Shown here: positions 30,842 to 42,624 of the stretch, piece after piece | How the letters are laid out: each line of letters begins with the position of its first letter | Position numbering within the stretch: the stretch's first letter is position 1 | Source of the DNA: an uncultured Pelagibacteraceae bacterium | Lineage (GTDB): Bacteria; Pseudomonadota; Alphaproteobacteria; Pelagibacterales; Pelagibacteraceae | Assembly (NCBI GenBank): GCA_902592655.1 | Contig: CACJFE010000006.1 | Coordinates: 19,686 to 83,685, forward strand | Reading direction: 5' to 3' | Length of the DNA: 64,000 nucleotides | Position numbers and translations under genes: made by a program | The notes under the pieces: model-generated | Database searches by the model: none | Seen by the model: the letters and a program-made list of their open reading frames with translations, nothing else | What the model was told of the DNA's origin: nothing

Positions 30842-31966
30842 TTACGATTTTTTCCAAAATCTTTTCGCTTTTTCAAAGAAACTCTTAATTACAGGATCCG
30901 GTTTATTTGTTTCTAACTCATTAAATTCCTCTAATATTTCTTTTTGTCTTTTAGATAATGTAGTTGGAACCTGCGTTACTATTCTTATATATAAATCACC
31001 AAAAGAACCTCTTCTTAATATTGGCATACCTTTACCTTTCAATCTAAATTGTTTTCCATGTTGGGTTCCTGCTGGAATTTTAATTTTTGACTTTCCGCCA
31101 TCTATCGATGGAACTTCAACCGAAGTACCAAGTGCAGCATCAGAAAAAGAGACAGGTAATTCATAGTATAAATTTTCATCTGATCTTTTAAAAATGTTAT
31201 GATTATCAACGGAAATGAACAAATAAAGATCCCCGCTTGATCCTCCTTTTGATCCCGCTTCACCTTTTCCAGAAAGTCTGATTCTTGTTCCATCATCAAC
31301 TCCTTTTGGTATTTTGACGTCTACATTTTCACTTGATTGAACTTTACCATTCCCACTACATTTATTACAGGGTGTACCAATTATCTCTCCGTAACCGCTA
31401 CACTGTGGACAGGTTTGTTGAACAGTAAAAAAGCCTTGGTTAGTTCTAACTTTTCCTCTTCCAGAGCAGTAATCACATCTCACTGGTTTAGATCCTTTTG
31501 CAGCTCCATTTCCAGAGCATGTCGAACAAGTTTTGTAAGTAGTGTATCTAATGTTTTTTGCTGTGCCCTTGTATGCGTCCTCTAAAGTTATACTAACATC
31601 ATATCTTAAATCATTCCCTCTATTGCTTGATCTTCTAGAGGTTGACCCTCCAAAATCACTGAAGAAATCTTCAAATATGTCTGAAAATGAGGAACTATCA
31701 AATCCACCAAAACCTTGAAAGCCACCTCCACCTCCGCCACTTTCAAATGCTGCATGACCAAACTGATCGTAGTTAGCTTTTCTTTTATCATCTGATAGGA
31801 TGTGATAGGCTTCACTAGCTTCTTTAAATTTTTCTTCTGAAGTCTTATCGCCTTTATTTTTATCTGGGTGATACTTTAATGCAAGTTTTCTATAAGCTTT
31901 TTTTATATCGTCTTTAGATGCACCTCTTGGAATACCTAAGACATCATAACAATCTCTTTTAGCCAC
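30842..31966 (-). CDS. dnaJ: Chaperone DnaJ
   Basis: J-domain HPD, Gly/Phe region, four CxxCxGxG zinc motifs. Confidence 0.98.
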   Translation of the reverse strand: MAKRDCYDVLGIPRGASKDDIKKAYRKLALKYHPDKNKGDKTSEEKFKEASEAYHILSDDKRKANYDQFGHAAFESGGGGGGFQGFGGFDSSSFSDIFEDFFSDFGGSTSRRSSNRGNDLRYDVSITLEDAYKGTAKNIRYTTYKTCSTCSGNGAAKGSKPVRCDYCSGRGKVRTNQGFFTVQQTCPQCSGYGEIIGTPCNKCSGNGKVQSSENVDVKIPKGVDDGTRIRLSGKGEAGSKGGSSGDLYLFISVDNHNIFKRSDENLYYELPVSFSDAALGTSVEVPSIDGGKSKIKIPAGTQHGKQFRLKGKGMPILRRGSFGDLYIRIVTQVPTTLSKRQKEILEEFNELETNKPDPVIKSFFEKAKRFWKKS

Positions 31967-31989
31967 AGGACGTCTCCTTATTTTTTATC

Positions 31990-33915
31990 TTAGGCGCTTT
32001 TTTCTTTATCCTCTTTTACGTCTTCGAAATCTGCATCTACAACATTGTCCTTATCATTAGGCTTGGAGTCATCTGGTTTACCAGGACCTTTATCATTTTG
32101 ATCAGGTTTTTGTTGGCTTTTATAAACGGCCTCTCCTAGCTTCATAGAAACTTGTATTAAATTTTGAGTTTTCTTTTTTATATCCTCAATATCACTACCC
32201 TCTAAAGATTTTTTAAGATCACTAATACCGTTTTCTATTGCTTTCTTCTCATCCGGTGAAATTTTATCTCCGTGTTCTTTTAAACTTTTCTCAGTAGAAA
32301 AAACTAAACTATCTGCTTGATTTCTGGCGTCTACAGACTCTCTTTTTTTCTTATCTGCTTCTTTGTTTGCTTCAGCATCTTTTACCATTTTTTGGATTTC
32401 TTCGTCAGATAATCCGCCAGATGCCTGAATTTGAATCTTTTGTTCTTTTCCAGTCCCTTTATCTTTAGCAGACACGCTAACAATACCATTTGCATCAATA
32501 TCAAACGTAACTTCAATTTGAGGTGTTCCTCTAGGGGCAGGAGGGATACCGACTAATTCAAAATTTCCAAGAATTTTGTTATCTGCAGCCATTTCTCTTT
32601 CACCTTGAAGTACTCTAATTGATACAGCAGGTTGATTATCTTCAGCAGTTGAAAATACTTGACTTTTTTTAGTTGGAATTGTCGTATTTTTCTCAATTAA
32701 TTTTGTAGAAACACCGCCTAAAGTTTCAATACCTAAAGAGAGCGGAGTGACATCTAAAAGCAATACATCTTTAACATCTCCTTGTAATACTCCACCTTGG
32801 ATGGCAGCTCCCATGGCAACTACTTCATCAGGGTTAACACTTTTGTTTGGTTCTTTACCAAAAAAGTTTTTCACTGTCTCAATAATTTTTGGCATTCTAG
32901 TCATTCCTCCGACCAGAACTACTTCGTTGATTTCAGCAGCTGAGAAACCCGAGTCCTTCAATGCTGTTTTACAAGGCTCTAGCGTTCTATCAATTAAACT
33001 TTGAACTAAAGCTTCTAGTTTAGCTCTAGTAAATTTTAAGTTTAAGTGTTTTGGACCAGTTTTGTCAGCTGTTATAAAAGGTAAATTAATTTCAGTTTGT
33101 GCTGCAGATGAGAGTTCAATTTTTGCTTTTTCAGCAGCCTCTTTCAATCTTTGAAGCGCTAATTTATCCGATTTTAAGTTTATACCATTATCTTTTTTAA
33201 ATTCTGAAGCTAAATATTCAACTATTGAGTCGTCAAAGTCTTCTCCACCCAAAAAAGTATCACCGTTTGTTGACTTCACTTCAAATACCCCATCCCCTAT
33301 TTCTAAGATTGAAACATCAAATGTTCCTCCACCTAAATCATAAACAGCTATTTTTTTTCCACCTTTTTTATCTAGACCGTATGCTAATGATGCAGCTGTG
33401 GGTTCATTTATTATTCTTAAAACTTCTAGTCCTGCAATTTTTCCTGCATCTTTAGTAGCCTGTCTTTGGGAGTCATTAAAGTAAGCAGGTACTGTAATAA
33501 CGGCTTTAGTAACTGCTTGACCAAGATATTTTTCAGCCGTTTCTTTCATTTTTTGTAAAACAAAGGCTGATATTTGTGCGGGAGAATATTTTTTACCTTT
33601 ACCCTCAACCCAAGCATCTCCATTTTCTGACTTAACAATTTTATAAGGAACTTTAGAAATATCTTTTTGCACCGAAGGACCATCAAATTTTCTACCAATT
33701 AATCTTTTTACAGCAAAAATTGTATCTCCAGCATTAGTAACTGCTTGTCTTTTAGCTGGTTGACCAACAAGTTTTTCCTCTTTATCCAAAAAAGCCACTA
33801 CTGACGGTGTTGTTCTGGCACCTTCAGTATTCTCTAAAACTTTTGCTTGTGTGCCATCCATAATAGCTACACAAGAGTTTGTTGTTCCTAAATCTATTCC
33901 AATAACTTTACTCAT
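31990..33915 (-). CDS. dnaK: Chaperone DnaK
   Basis: [45 protein letters not shown]. Confidence 0.99.
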   Translation of the reverse strand: MSKVIGIDLGTTNSCVAIMDGTQAKVLENTEGARTTPSVVAFLDKEEKLVGQPAKRQAVTNAGDTIFAVKRLIGRKFDGPSVQKDISKVPYKIVKSENGDAWVEGKGKKYSPAQISAFVLQKMKETAEKYLGQAVTKAVITVPAYFNDSQRQATKDAGKIAGLEVLRIINEPTAASLAYGLDKKGGKKIAVYDLGGGTFDVSILEIGDGVFEVKSTNGDTFLGGEDFDDSIVEYLASEFKKDNGINLKSDKLALQRLKEAAEKAKIELSSAAQTEINLPFITADKTGPKHLNLKFTRAKLEALVQSLIDRTLEPCKTALKDSGFSAAEINEVVLVGGMTRMPKIIETVKNFFGKEPNKSVNPDEVVAMGAAIQGGVLQGDVKDVLLLDVTPLSLGIETLGGVSTKLIEKNTTIPTKKSQVFSTAEDNQPAVSIRVLQGEREMAADNKILGNFELVGIPPAPRGTPQIEVTFDIDANGIVSVSAKDKGTGKEQKIQIQASGGLSDEEIQKMVKDAEANKEADKKKRESVDARNQADSLVFSTEKSLKEHGDKISPDEKKAIENGISDLKKSLEGSDIEDIKKKTQNLIQVSMKLGEAVYKSQQKPDQNDKGPGKPDDSKPNDKDNVVDADFEDVKEDKEKSA

Positions 33916-33935
33916 AATTTATCCTTGATGTTTTC

Positions 33936-33964
33936 TATATGGGTGTTTTTTTGCCATCTACAAG
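33936..33964 (-). promoter_or_regulatory. Candidate heat-shock (sigma32-type) promoter for dnaK-dnaJ
   Basis: Minus strand CTTGTA-N15-CCCATATA immediately after the grpE stop. Confidence 0.6.
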
Positions 33965-33965
33965 G

Positions 33966-34562
33966 TTATTTTTTCTCTTTTTTATCTTTATTTTCCTCAC
34001 TTTTATTAGAACTCTTCTTTGCTACAGCCACTAAAGCTGGACGTAATAATCTATCGCCAAGCATATATCCTGTTTGAATTTCTTGGACGATTGTACCTGG
34101 TTCTGATTTCGAATCTTCAATTTCAGTCATAGCTTGGTGTAAATTGGGATCAAACTTCTTATCTTTTGTATCAATTTTTGTTATTCGATTTTTCTCAAAT
34201 ATAGTTATGCAATCTTTCTCAATTATTGTTAAATTATCTAAAAATTTATTTAAATCTTTATTATTTTTCAAATTATCGTCATTTTTGATTGCAACCTTAG
34301 CTCTTTGTAGATTGTCTAATATTGCTAAACTTTCCTTTGCAAAATTAAACGAACCAAACTCAAAAGCATCTTTTATTTCTTTTTCAAATCTTCTTCTTTG
34401 GTTTTCTATTTCAGCGAGCGATCTTAATAATTTATCTTCTGTTTTCTTGAGTTTTTCCTCAATACTAATATCCTCATTTTTCTTTATATTATTGTTATCA
34501 CTATCATTATCTGACTTATCGCTGTCATTTCCTTTTTGTTTTTGTTTATCATCTGGCATCAA
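33966..34562 (-). CDS. grpE: Nucleotide exchange factor GrpE
   Basis: LRSLAEIENQRRRFEKE; GYMLGDRLLRPALVAV. Confidence 0.95.
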   Translation of the reverse strand: MMPDDKQKQKGNDSDKSDNDSDNNNIKKNEDISIEEKLKKTEDKLLRSLAEIENQRRRFEKEIKDAFEFGSFNFAKESLAILDNLQRAKVAIKNDDNLKNNKDLNKFLDNLTIIEKDCITIFEKNRITKIDTKDKKFDPNLHQAMTEIEDSKSEPGTIVQEIQTGYMLGDRLLRPALVAVAKKSSNKSEENKDKKEKK

Positions 34563-34602
34563 GTTGCTATATAGTTAATCTTTCTTAAATTACTAGACTA
34601 GG

Positions 34603-35181
34603 ATGAAAAAAATTTTAATAGGTACGCATAATAAAGGAAAATTCAAGGAGATTTCGTATTTAATTTCAAAAAAAATAAGAAAAATTTCACCTACTAAACT
34701 TAGAATTATTAGCCCAAAGGAAACAGGAAAAACTTTTATTTCTAATGCCAGACTTAAAGCTAATTATTTTTCAAAATTTATTAATTATCCTGTGATATCA
34801 GATGACTCTGGTTTATGTATTAAGTCTTTAAATAATGGACCAGGTATTTATTCTGCGAGACTTGCGAAAAAAAAAGGAAGTTTTCGCAAGGCGATGAAGT
34901 ACATTTTAAAAAAAATGGCGAATAAAAAAAATAGGTCTGCATTTTTTGTTTGTAGCTTATCTTACAAACAACCTAAAAAAAAACCAATTACAGTGGTTGG
35001 AAAAATTTATGGCAGAGTCTCTCTTAAAATTTTAGGAAATAAAGGTTTTGGGTACGACTCGATATTTATTCCCAATAAGGAAGAAAAAACTTTCGGGCAA
35101 ATTTTAAAATACAAAAAAATAAAAATGGATCATAGATATATTGCCTTTAAAAGATTAAAAAAAAAAGTTAAAACTTTATAA
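34603..35181 (+). CDS. rdgB: RdgB/HAM1 family non-canonical purine NTP pyrophosphatase
   Basis: IGTHNKGKFKEI, SDDSGLCIKSLNNGPGIYSAR, GFGYDSIFIP. Confidence 0.93.
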   Translation: MKKILIGTHNKGKFKEISYLISKKIRKISPTKLRIISPKETGKTFISNARLKANYFSKFINYPVISDDSGLCIKSLNNGPGIYSARLAKKKGSFRKAMKYILKKMANKKNRSAFFVCSLSYKQPKKKPITVVGKIYGRVSLKILGNKGFGYDSIFIPNKEEKTFGQILKYKKIKMDHRYIAFKRLKKKVKTL

Positions 35182-36322
35182 ATTTATTTTTTCCAGTTTT
35201 GTAAATATCTAAATCTTGATTTACTGTTTTATTTTCTAAGCTAAAAGTTCCAATTTTACCTTTTATTTTACTTTTGAACATAAAATCGTTAGTAGAATTT
35301 ATATTTCCATTTTTTTTCCATGCATAATAAATTAATCCTAGAGCATCATAAGTTAGTATTGAAATTTCGTTTGGAAAACTTTTAAAATTTTCATAATACA
35401 TTTTAGTAAACTTTCTGTATTCCTTGTAATTTATTGACGGGTAATAAAGATCTCTAATTGCATTCTCATAAAATATACTTTCATCAAACCATTGGTTCAC
35501 TGTAGTAAATAAAACTTTATTTTGGTTAACATCAGTGTATACTAATGATGTTAGGACACTCTTTAAGCTATTGCCGAAATCAATGATAATAACTGAGTCA
35601 AAACTAACATCTCCTAAAGTGTAAAGTTGCTCAAGTCTCTCTAATTCTCTAATAGATTGATTGTCCTCTTTATCTTCAAACATTTTTTTTCTTAGTTCTA
35701 AATTTTTTTTTCTTTGAGAATAATTAGTTAATATTTCAATTTCGCCGGTAAGAACTTGAGGATCCGGACTATATTTAAATATTTTTATTGCACCAAGCTT
35801 CATTTTATCTAATTTCTTTTCAATAAAATCTGCATACTGATTTTTAGGGTACATAATAATCGTTTTGTTTTTTTTTTGTTTTTTTATGAATTTATTTATA
35901 GCTCTTAATTGAGACTCTAAACTTATGCCTATGCTAATGATGTTACTATCAAACTCTGGAGAAATATTTGAGGGCGAGATAAAAGTTATATCATTAAATT
36001 TTTTAACAAATTTAAAGTCGACATTACTAATTGGTCCTATAATGATTTTTATATCTTGAGATCTTAGATCTCGAACGGCAGCTGTAAGTTTATCTTTGTC
36101 GCCTATTCCCGAATCTCTTGGAACAATAAACAATTTTTTATCTTTAATTTCACTTACTGCCATTTGTAAAGAGTACAATAGTGAATTGCCTAACTCTGAA
36201 AATTCACCAGTAAGAGGCGCAATTAAACCAACTTTAAGTATTTTTGCTTCCTCTGCTTTTCCGATATTAAAACTGGCGAATAAAATTAAATAAGATAAAA
36301 TTAATAAAATTTTATTTTTCAT
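35168..36322 (-). CDS. Periplasmic substrate-binding-fold lipoprotein/LpoA-like (penicillin-binding protein activator family)
   Basis: LKVGLIAPLTGEFSELGNSLLYSLQMAV; divergent from rsmI. Confidence 0.75.
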   Translation of the reverse strand: MKNKILLILSYLILFASFNIGKAEEAKILKVGLIAPLTGEFSELGNSLLYSLQMAVSEIKDKKLFIVPRDSGIGDKDKLTAAVRDLRSQDIKIIIGPISNVDFKFVKKFNDITFISPSNISPEFDSNIISIGISLESQLRAINKFIKKQKKNKTIIMYPKNQYADFIEKKLDKMKLGAIKIFKYSPDPQVLTGEIEILTNYSQRKKNLELRKKMFEDKEDNQSIRELERLEQLYTLGDVSFDSVIIIDFGNSLKSVLTSLVYTDVNQNKVLFTTVNQWFDESIFYENAIRDLYYPSINYKEYRKFTKMYYENFKSFPNEISILTYDALGLIYYAWKKNGNINSTNDFMFKSKIKGKIGTFSLENKTVNQDLDIYKTGKNKFIKF

Positions 36323-36325
36323 AAA

Positions 36326-37165
36326 ATGAATTTATCAACTAATAGTTTATATATTGTTTCAACTCCAATTGGAAATCTTGATGATATTACTTTAAGAGCA
36401 GTAAATGTTTTAAAAGAATCTGACATCATTTTATGCGAAGACACAAGGCACTCAATAAAGCTTCTAAATCATTTAAAAATAAAAAAAAAGTTAATTTCAT
36501 ATCATAAGTTTAATGAGAAAAAACAAATCAATAGTGTCATTGAGCACATCAATAAGGGCAAAATTTTGTCTATAATTTCAGACGCTGGAACGCCACTACT
36601 ATCAGATCCCGGTAAACTACTTTTAAATGAATGCTTAAAGAGACAGTTTAAAATTGTCCCTATACCAGGAGTTTCTTCAATAACAACTGCAATGAGTGTT
36701 TCTGGATATGATGATAAATTTTTATTTTATGGATTCCTTCCAAAAAAAGAGGGTGAATTAGAAAATGTATTAAGCACTCTATCAAAATTAGATTACTCTC
36801 AAATTTTTTTTGTGCCGGCAGTTAAAATAAATTTTTATCTTAAAATCATGAAAAAACATTATTTGGACAGGAAAATAATGATTGCTAAAGAAATTACTAA
36901 AATCCACGAAGAATTTTTCAGAGACAGTATAAAAGATATAAAATTATTTAATCCTATCCTCAAAGGGGAGCTAACTATCGTAATCTCTGAAAATATTTCT
37001 ACAAAACGACCAATTAATGAAAAAAAAATTGTCAATAAGATAAAAAAATACTTAAAAAATTACAGTCTCAAAGATACTGTTGAGTTAATTTTAGAAACAG
37101 AGAATATTAGTAAAAATAAAATATACCAACTTTGTTTGAAGGTTAAAAATGAAAAGAATAATTAA
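36326..37165 (+). CDS. rsmI: 16S rRNA 2'-O-ribose C1402 methyltransferase
   Basis: LYIVSTPIGNLDDITLRAVNVLKESDIILCEDTRHS, SDAGTPLLSDPG. Confidence 0.96.
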   Translation: MNLSTNSLYIVSTPIGNLDDITLRAVNVLKESDIILCEDTRHSIKLLNHLKIKKKLISYHKFNEKKQINSVIEHINKGKILSIISDAGTPLLSDPGKLLLNECLKRQFKIVPIPGVSSITTAMSVSGYDDKFLFYGFLPKKEGELENVLSTLSKLDYSQIFFVPAVKINFYLKIMKKHYLDRKIMIAKEITKIHEEFFRDSIKDIKLFNPILKGELTIVISENISTKRPINEKKIVNKIKKYLKNYSLKDTVELILETENISKNKIYQLCLKVKNEKNN

Positions 37166-37727
37166 ATTTCTAATAATCATTTTACTCACATCTTGTTCAT
37201 CTATTGGCCAGTTTGGAGCAGGAGTTGATATTACCTTTGACCCCAGAACAATAGGTATGCAAATAGACGATACGATTATGCAAAAAAATTTAAGCGCAAG
37301 GCTAGCACTAACTGAAAAGAAATATTTCTTAAAGGTAGATACAGAAGTTAGGGATGGAAATATATTTCTCTCAGGTAAAGTTGACGAGCCAGAGGAAAAG
37401 ATTAAAATCACAAAAATGGCATGGGAAACAAAAGGTGTGAGATCTGTGAAAAATGCAATAACAATCAAGGGACAAACAAGCTTCAAAGGAACTGCAAAAG
37501 ATATTCTTATTACCAGTCAATTAAGATCAGCTTTAATATTTAACAAAAAAACCAAAGCGAGAAATTACACTCTAGAGACAATAAATAAAAAAATCTATAT
37601 TTTTGGCATAGCTATGGATGAAGAGGAGAGAAAAGAAGTAATTAATGAGGCTAATAAGATTTATGACGTTGAAAAGGTAATACCTTCAATTTACTTAGCT
37701 TCCGAGCTAAGTAGGAGTAAGCTTTAA
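37149..37727 (+). CDS. BON-domain lipoprotein (OsmY/DolP-like)
   Basis: Lipobox ILLTSC; two BON-like repeats. Confidence 0.85.
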   Translation: MKRIIKFLIIILLTSCSSIGQFGAGVDITFDPRTIGMQIDDTIMQKNLSARLALTEKKYFLKVDTEVRDGNIFLSGKVDEPEEKIKITKMAWETKGVRSVKNAITIKGQTSFKGTAKDILITSQLRSALIFNKKTKARNYTLETINKKIYIFGIAMDEEERKEVINEANKIYDVEKVIPSIYLASELSRSKL

Positions 37728-40010
37728 TTACTTTGAATAATCTATGACGTCAGATGAGTAAGCAGCAATAGATGCTAAGTTTAAAATTTCTGATGTGCTG
37801 GCTCTTAGTGGAGCTACTTCAATCGGAGATCCTAAACCAATTAATAGTGGACCAATAAGTTTTCCACCTCCAAAAACTTTCATTAGTTTTGTTGAAATTG
37901 CAGCACTATGCAAAGCAGGCATTATTAATATATTTGCGTTACCTACTATTTTAGAAAAAGGGTAAATTTCTTTATATATAGGGTTTAGCGCAACATCTGG
38001 CTGCATTTCTCCGTCAAAATCGAAGTCAACTTTTTCTTTCTTTAATAATTCAATTGCATCTCTAACATGTTTAGTATTTCTGGATATCGGCTTTCCGAAT
38101 GTTGAGTGAGACAGAAAAGCTACTTTTGGATCAAATCCAAATAGTCTGGCTACTCTCACGCAAGATTTTGATACCTTAACTAATCTTTCAGGTGAGGGAA
38201 AATCTTGAACATTAGTATCAGCCACAAGCACTGTTTTCCCTTTTAATGTAATCATTGTCATCCCAAAAATTTCTTCACCAGGCCTTGGTTCTGTAACCTT
38301 TTTAAGTTTTTCTATTGAAGCAGCATAATGCCGTATATTTCCTGTTACCATTGCATCGGCATCATTACATGCAATCATTGAAGCCCCCCATGCAATACGA
38401 TCGTTACGTACTAGTCGATCAACATCCCTCTCTAATTGACCCTCTCTTTGAAGTTTTTTATATAAATGTTTGACATATTTGTTTCTTTTTTCTTTATCTG
38501 TAGAATTAACAATTTGAATTTTATAATTTTCGTCAAACCCAATATTTTTTAACTGTTCTCTAATTCTTTTTTCTGCACCTATAAGTATGGGTGTGCCAAG
38601 TTTATTTCTTCCAAACTCAATTGCAGCTTTTAACATACTTTCATCTTCACCTTCTGCAAAAATTACTCTTTTTGGATTTTTTCTAACTTTAGCATTTATT
38701 CCCTGCATTAAAGACATTGTTGGATCTAATCGATTGGTTAATTGATCTTTATAAACTTCTAAATCTTCTAAATTTTTTCTAGCAACTCCGCTTTTCATTG
38801 CAGCCTCTGCTACAGCAGCAGGTATCTCACTAATTAATCTAGGATCAAAAGTTGAGGGAATAATATAATTTTTTCCATATCTAGGCCTGTCTCCGCCGTA
38901 AGCTGACACAACTTCATCAGGAACATTTTGTCTAGCAAGCATTGCAATTGAATTAGCAGCTGCTACCTTCATTTCTTCATTTATTTCTCTAGCCCTAACA
39001 TCTAAAGCTCCTCTAAAGATGTAAGGGAAACCTATGAGATTATTAACCTGATTGGGATAATCAGATCTACCGGTGGCAACAATTGCATCAGACCTGACTT
39101 CCTCAATGAGCTCAGGTTTTATTTCTGGGTCAGGATTAGCACATGCAAATATAATTGGTTTATCAGCCATAGATTTAACCATCTCTTTAGAAACAACATC
39201 CTTGGCAGACAAACCAAGAAAAACATCTGCACCTCTCATAGCTTCGCCTAAAGTTCTAAGTTTCGTATCAATTGCGTGAGCTGATTTGAACTGATCTAAG
39301 TTTTCTCTACCTTTATAGATCACACCTTTACTATCGCACATAACGATATTTTCGTTTTTTACTCCTGAACTTTTAAACAAATTTGCGCAAGCTTGAGCAG
39401 ACGCTCCTGCACCATTTACAACTATTTTTACTTCATTAATTTTTTTTTTTGAAATATCTAATGCATTAATTAATGCTGCTGTCGTAATTATTGCAGTTCC
39501 ATGCTGATCATCATGAAAAATTGGAATATCTAAAACTTCTTTTAATTTTTGTTCTATAATAAAACATCCTGGTGCAGCTATATCTTCCAGGTTAATTCCG
39601 CCAAAAGTTCCTCCAATATTTTTAATAGTTTCAATTACTGAATTAGGATCATCATTATTTATTTCAATATCAATAGAGTCTATATCTGCGAATCTTTTGA
39701 AAAGCACTGATTTTCCTTCCATAACAGGTTTTGATGCCAACGCCCCTAAATTACCAAGTCCTAAAATTGCTGATCCATTACTAATGACTGCAACGAGATT
39801 TCCCTTACTAGTATAGTCATATGCTAGATCAGGATTTTTTGCTATTTCTTTGACCGGCGCCGCCACCCCTGGAGAATAAGCTAATGAAAGATCCCTTTTT
39901 GTGGTGAGAGGTTTGCTTGAATTTATCTCAATTTTGCCCGACTTACCTTTTATATGAAAATCAAGTGCCTCTTTATCTGAATAATGATCTATTTCTGTTT
40001 TCTTTGGCAT
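37728..40010 (-). CDS. maeB: NADP-dependent malic enzyme with C-terminal phosphate acetyltransferase-like domain
   Basis: LAYSPGVAAPVKEIA, FHDDQHGTAI, C-terminal PTA-like domain; 760 aa. Confidence 0.95.
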   Translation of the reverse strand: MPKKTEIDHYSDKEALDFHIKGKSGKIEINSSKPLTTKRDLSLAYSPGVAAPVKEIAKNPDLAYDYTSKGNLVAVISNGSAILGLGNLGALASKPVMEGKSVLFKRFADIDSIDIEINNDDPNSVIETIKNIGGTFGGINLEDIAAPGCFIIEQKLKEVLDIPIFHDDQHGTAIITTAALINALDISKKKINEVKIVVNGAGASAQACANLFKSSGVKNENIVMCDSKGVIYKGRENLDQFKSAHAIDTKLRTLGEAMRGADVFLGLSAKDVVSKEMVKSMADKPIIFACANPDPEIKPELIEEVRSDAIVATGRSDYPNQVNNLIGFPYIFRGALDVRAREINEEMKVAAANSIAMLARQNVPDEVVSAYGGDRPRYGKNYIIPSTFDPRLISEIPAAVAEAAMKSGVARKNLEDLEVYKDQLTNRLDPTMSLMQGINAKVRKNPKRVIFAEGEDESMLKAAIEFGRNKLGTPILIGAEKRIREQLKNIGFDENYKIQIVNSTDKEKRNKYVKHLYKKLQREGQLERDVDRLVRNDRIAWGASMIACNDADAMVTGNIRHYAASIEKLKKVTEPRPGEEIFGMTMITLKGKTVLVADTNVQDFPSPERLVKVSKSCVRVARLFGFDPKVAFLSHSTFGKPISRNTKHVRDAIELLKKEKVDFDFDGEMQPDVALNPIYKEIYPFSKIVGNANILIMPALHSAAISTKLMKVFGGGKLIGPLLIGLGSPIEVAPLRASTSEILNLASIAAYSSDVIDYSK

Positions 40011-40080
40011 TTATTTTTATGAGTATGTAATATAAAGAATTTTAATTCACTATAAATTTATGGCTTAATTTAGATTTTCT

Positions 40081-41607
40081 ATGAACTTACTCTCCTCAGC
40101 ATCAATATTTAGTTTTTTTACAATAATAAGCAGAATTTTGGGATATTTGAGGGACATCCTGATAGCTATTTTTCTTGGAGCTTCAATTTTTGCAGATGCT
40201 TTTTTTGTAGCTTTTAGACTGCCTAATACATTTAGGAGACTTTTCGCAGAGGGAACATTTAACGCCGCTTTCATACCTAGCTACACCGCATCAAAAATTG
40301 AAGGAAAAAAAAAGGGTAAAGCTTTTGCAGATGAAGTTTTAAATTTATTATTTTTCATACTAATTTTTTTAGTAACTCTTGCTGAAATTTTCACACCATA
40401 TCTTGTATATATAATAGCGCCAGGATTTATAGAAGATGATAACAAATTTAATTTAGCAATAGAATTTACTAGGATAACTTTTCCGTTTTTACTTTTTGTT
40501 AGTCTGTCATCATTCTTTTCAGGCATATTAAATTCTAATAATAAATTTGCTGCTGCTTCGGCCGCTCCAATAATTTTAAATGTCGTATTAATTGCAAGCA
40601 TTTTAATTGCATACAATTTAAATCTAGACATTGCTGAAAAACTTTCCTATGGGGTTACAATCGCTGGCATTATACAATTATTTTTCCTAATTTATGTTAC
40701 AGATAAATATTATAAACCAAGATTAAAAATTAAGCTAAAAGTTTCAAAAAGAGTTAAATTCTTTTTTAGAAAATTAATACCTAGTATTCTTTCATCAGGT
40801 GTTACACAAATAAATATTCTTATCGGTACTATAATTGCATCTTTCCAAGCAGGAGCCGTCTCCTATTTATATTATGCAGATAGAGTTTACCAAATAAATC
40901 TGGCTATCGCAGGCATAGCAGTAGGTACAGTCTCCTTACCTGCTTTATCAAAGGCATTTAAAAAAAGAAATTTACCTAAGATGTTTAATATTCAGAATAA
41001 ATCTTTGGAGCTATCTTTGTTATTTTCAATACCAGCAAGTTTAGGTTTGATTCTAGCTTCTAGAGAGATAGTTAATGGATTATTTGGCTATGGTTCTTTT
41101 TCTTTATCAGATGTTCTAATGACAGCAAAAGCTTTGATGTATTTTGGTTATGGAGTTATAGCATTTGCTTTAATAAAAGTTTTGGCTAATTTCTTCTTTG
41201 CCAGAGATAATACAAAAATACCATTTTATATATCTACGTTTATAGTCTTTTTAAATTTAACCATTAGTTTGAGTTTTTTTAAAATAGTTGGATTTTTAAT
41301 TATACCTATTGCTACATCAATATCTACGTGGACGGGTGTTATAATTTATTTATATTTATTAAATAAATATGACTTTTTGTTTTTACAAAGTAAATTGTTT
41401 AATAGCATTATTAAGATAATTATCTCCAGTTTAGTTATGTCTCTTGTGTTAATATTGCTATTAGAAAAATTTTCAAATTATCTTGACTACAGTTATATTT
41501 ATAAGTCAGTATATTTGTTATTTATTGTAGGTTTCGCGGGCTTTATTTATTTGATATCTTGTTATCTATTAGGTTTATTAAAAATTAAAAATTATAAAAC
41601 AAATTAA
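40081..41607 (+). CDS. murJ: Lipid II flippase MurJ
   Basis: SRILGYLRDILIA, FRLPNTFRRLFAEGTFNAAFIP. Confidence 0.96.
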   Translation: MNLLSSASIFSFFTIISRILGYLRDILIAIFLGASIFADAFFVAFRLPNTFRRLFAEGTFNAAFIPSYTASKIEGKKKGKAFADEVLNLLFFILIFLVTLAEIFTPYLVYIIAPGFIEDDNKFNLAIEFTRITFPFLLFVSLSSFFSGILNSNNKFAAASAAPIILNVVLIASILIAYNLNLDIAEKLSYGVTIAGIIQLFFLIYVTDKYYKPRLKIKLKVSKRVKFFFRKLIPSILSSGVTQINILIGTIIASFQAGAVSYLYYADRVYQINLAIAGIAVGTVSLPALSKAFKKRNLPKMFNIQNKSLELSLLFSIPASLGLILASREIVNGLFGYGSFSLSDVLMTAKALMYFGYGVIAFALIKVLANFFFARDNTKIPFYISTFIVFLNLTISLSFFKIVGFLIIPIATSISTWTGVIIYLYLLNKYDFLFLQSKLFNSIIKIIISSLVMSLVLILLLEKFSNYLDYSYIYKSVYLLFIVGFAGFIYLISCYLLGLLKIKNYKTN

Positions 41608-42612
41608 ATGAGTAAAAAAAAATTAGTATTTTCAGGGGTACAACCAACTGGGAATTTACATCTTGGAAATTACTTAGGTGCTTTGAAAAATTTTGTTTCT
41701 CTTCAAAAAGAAATGGAATGTATTTATTGTGTAGTTGATTTACATGCAATTACATCATTTCAAAAACCAAATGAATTAGAAGATAATGTTTTCGAGACAG
41801 TAGCAAGTTTCCTAGCTACCGGGATCGACCCAAATAAAAGCATAATATTTAATCAGTCCTCTGTCTCAGGTCATGCTGAATTAGCTTGGATACTTAATTG
41901 CGTTTCAAGAATTGGATGGCTTAATAGGATGACACAATTTAAAGATAAAGCAGGTTCTGATAAGGAAAAAGCAAGTGTAGGTTTATATATATATCCAAAC
42001 TTAATGGCAGCAGATATTCTTTTATATAAAGCATCACATGTACCAGTCGGCGCTGATCAAAAGCAACACCTTGAACTTTGTAGGGATATTGCTCAAAAAT
42101 TTAATAACGATTTTAATTGCGAGGGTTTTTTTCCTTTACCTGAACCACTAATCCAAAAAAACGTTTCAAGGGTTATGAGTTTACGTGATGGAAATAAAAA
42201 AATGAGCAAGTCCGAAGAATCCGATTATTCAAGAATTAACTTAAAAGATACAACAGATGAAATCAGTAAGAAAATTAAGAAGGCAAAATCTGACTCCGAA
42301 CCTATACCGCAAAGTTTGAAAGGTTTAGAAAAAAAACCTGAGGCATTAAATTTAGTTAATATATACTCCGAATTATCAAAAAGTAGCTTAGACAAAGTTT
42401 TAAATGAAATGTCAGGTAAAGAATATTCATTTCTAAAAACTAAATTAGCTGAACTTTTAATTAATGAGATCACGCCAGTTGGTAAAGAAATCAAAAAATT
42501 GTTGAATGATAAGCCTTACCTAAAGCAAGTCCTGAAAAAAGGTGAGGAAAAAGCCAATATTATAGCTGAGGAAAACCTAAAAAATATACGTGAAAAAGTT
42601 GGCTTGATATAA
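41608..42612 (+). CDS. trpS: Tryptophanyl-tRNA synthetase
   Basis: [22 protein letters not shown]. Confidence 0.97.
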   Translation: MSKKKLVFSGVQPTGNLHLGNYLGALKNFVSLQKEMECIYCVVDLHAITSFQKPNELEDNVFETVASFLATGIDPNKSIIFNQSSVSGHAELAWILNCVSRIGWLNRMTQFKDKAGSDKEKASVGLYIYPNLMAADILLYKASHVPVGADQKQHLELCRDIAQKFNNDFNCEGFFPLPEPLIQKNVSRVMSLRDGNKKMSKSEESDYSRINLKDTTDEISKKIKKAKSDSEPIPQSLKGLEKKPEALNLVNIYSELSKSSLDKVLNEMSGKEYSFLKTKLAELLINEITPVGKEIKKLLNDKPYLKQVLKKGEEKANIIAEENLKNIREKVGLI

Positions 42613-42624
42613 TATAAATTTCCG

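Noticed and set aside
30822-31166. 114-aa plus-strand ORF
   Set aside because: Antisense to dnaJ C-terminus; shadow ORF with no independent signal.
37091-37486. 131-aa minus-strand ORF
   Set aside because: Antisense to rsmI end and BON-domain gene; no motif or plausible initiation context.
37693-37712. 8-bp perfect stem ACTTAGCT-TCCG-AGCTAAGT at the end of the BON gene
   Set aside because: No T tract on either side in either direction, so not supported as a terminator; could be chance within coding sequence.
40281-40631. 116-aa minus-strand ORF
   Set aside because: Antisense to murJ; hydrophobic pattern is a mirror of the TM-rich sense gene.
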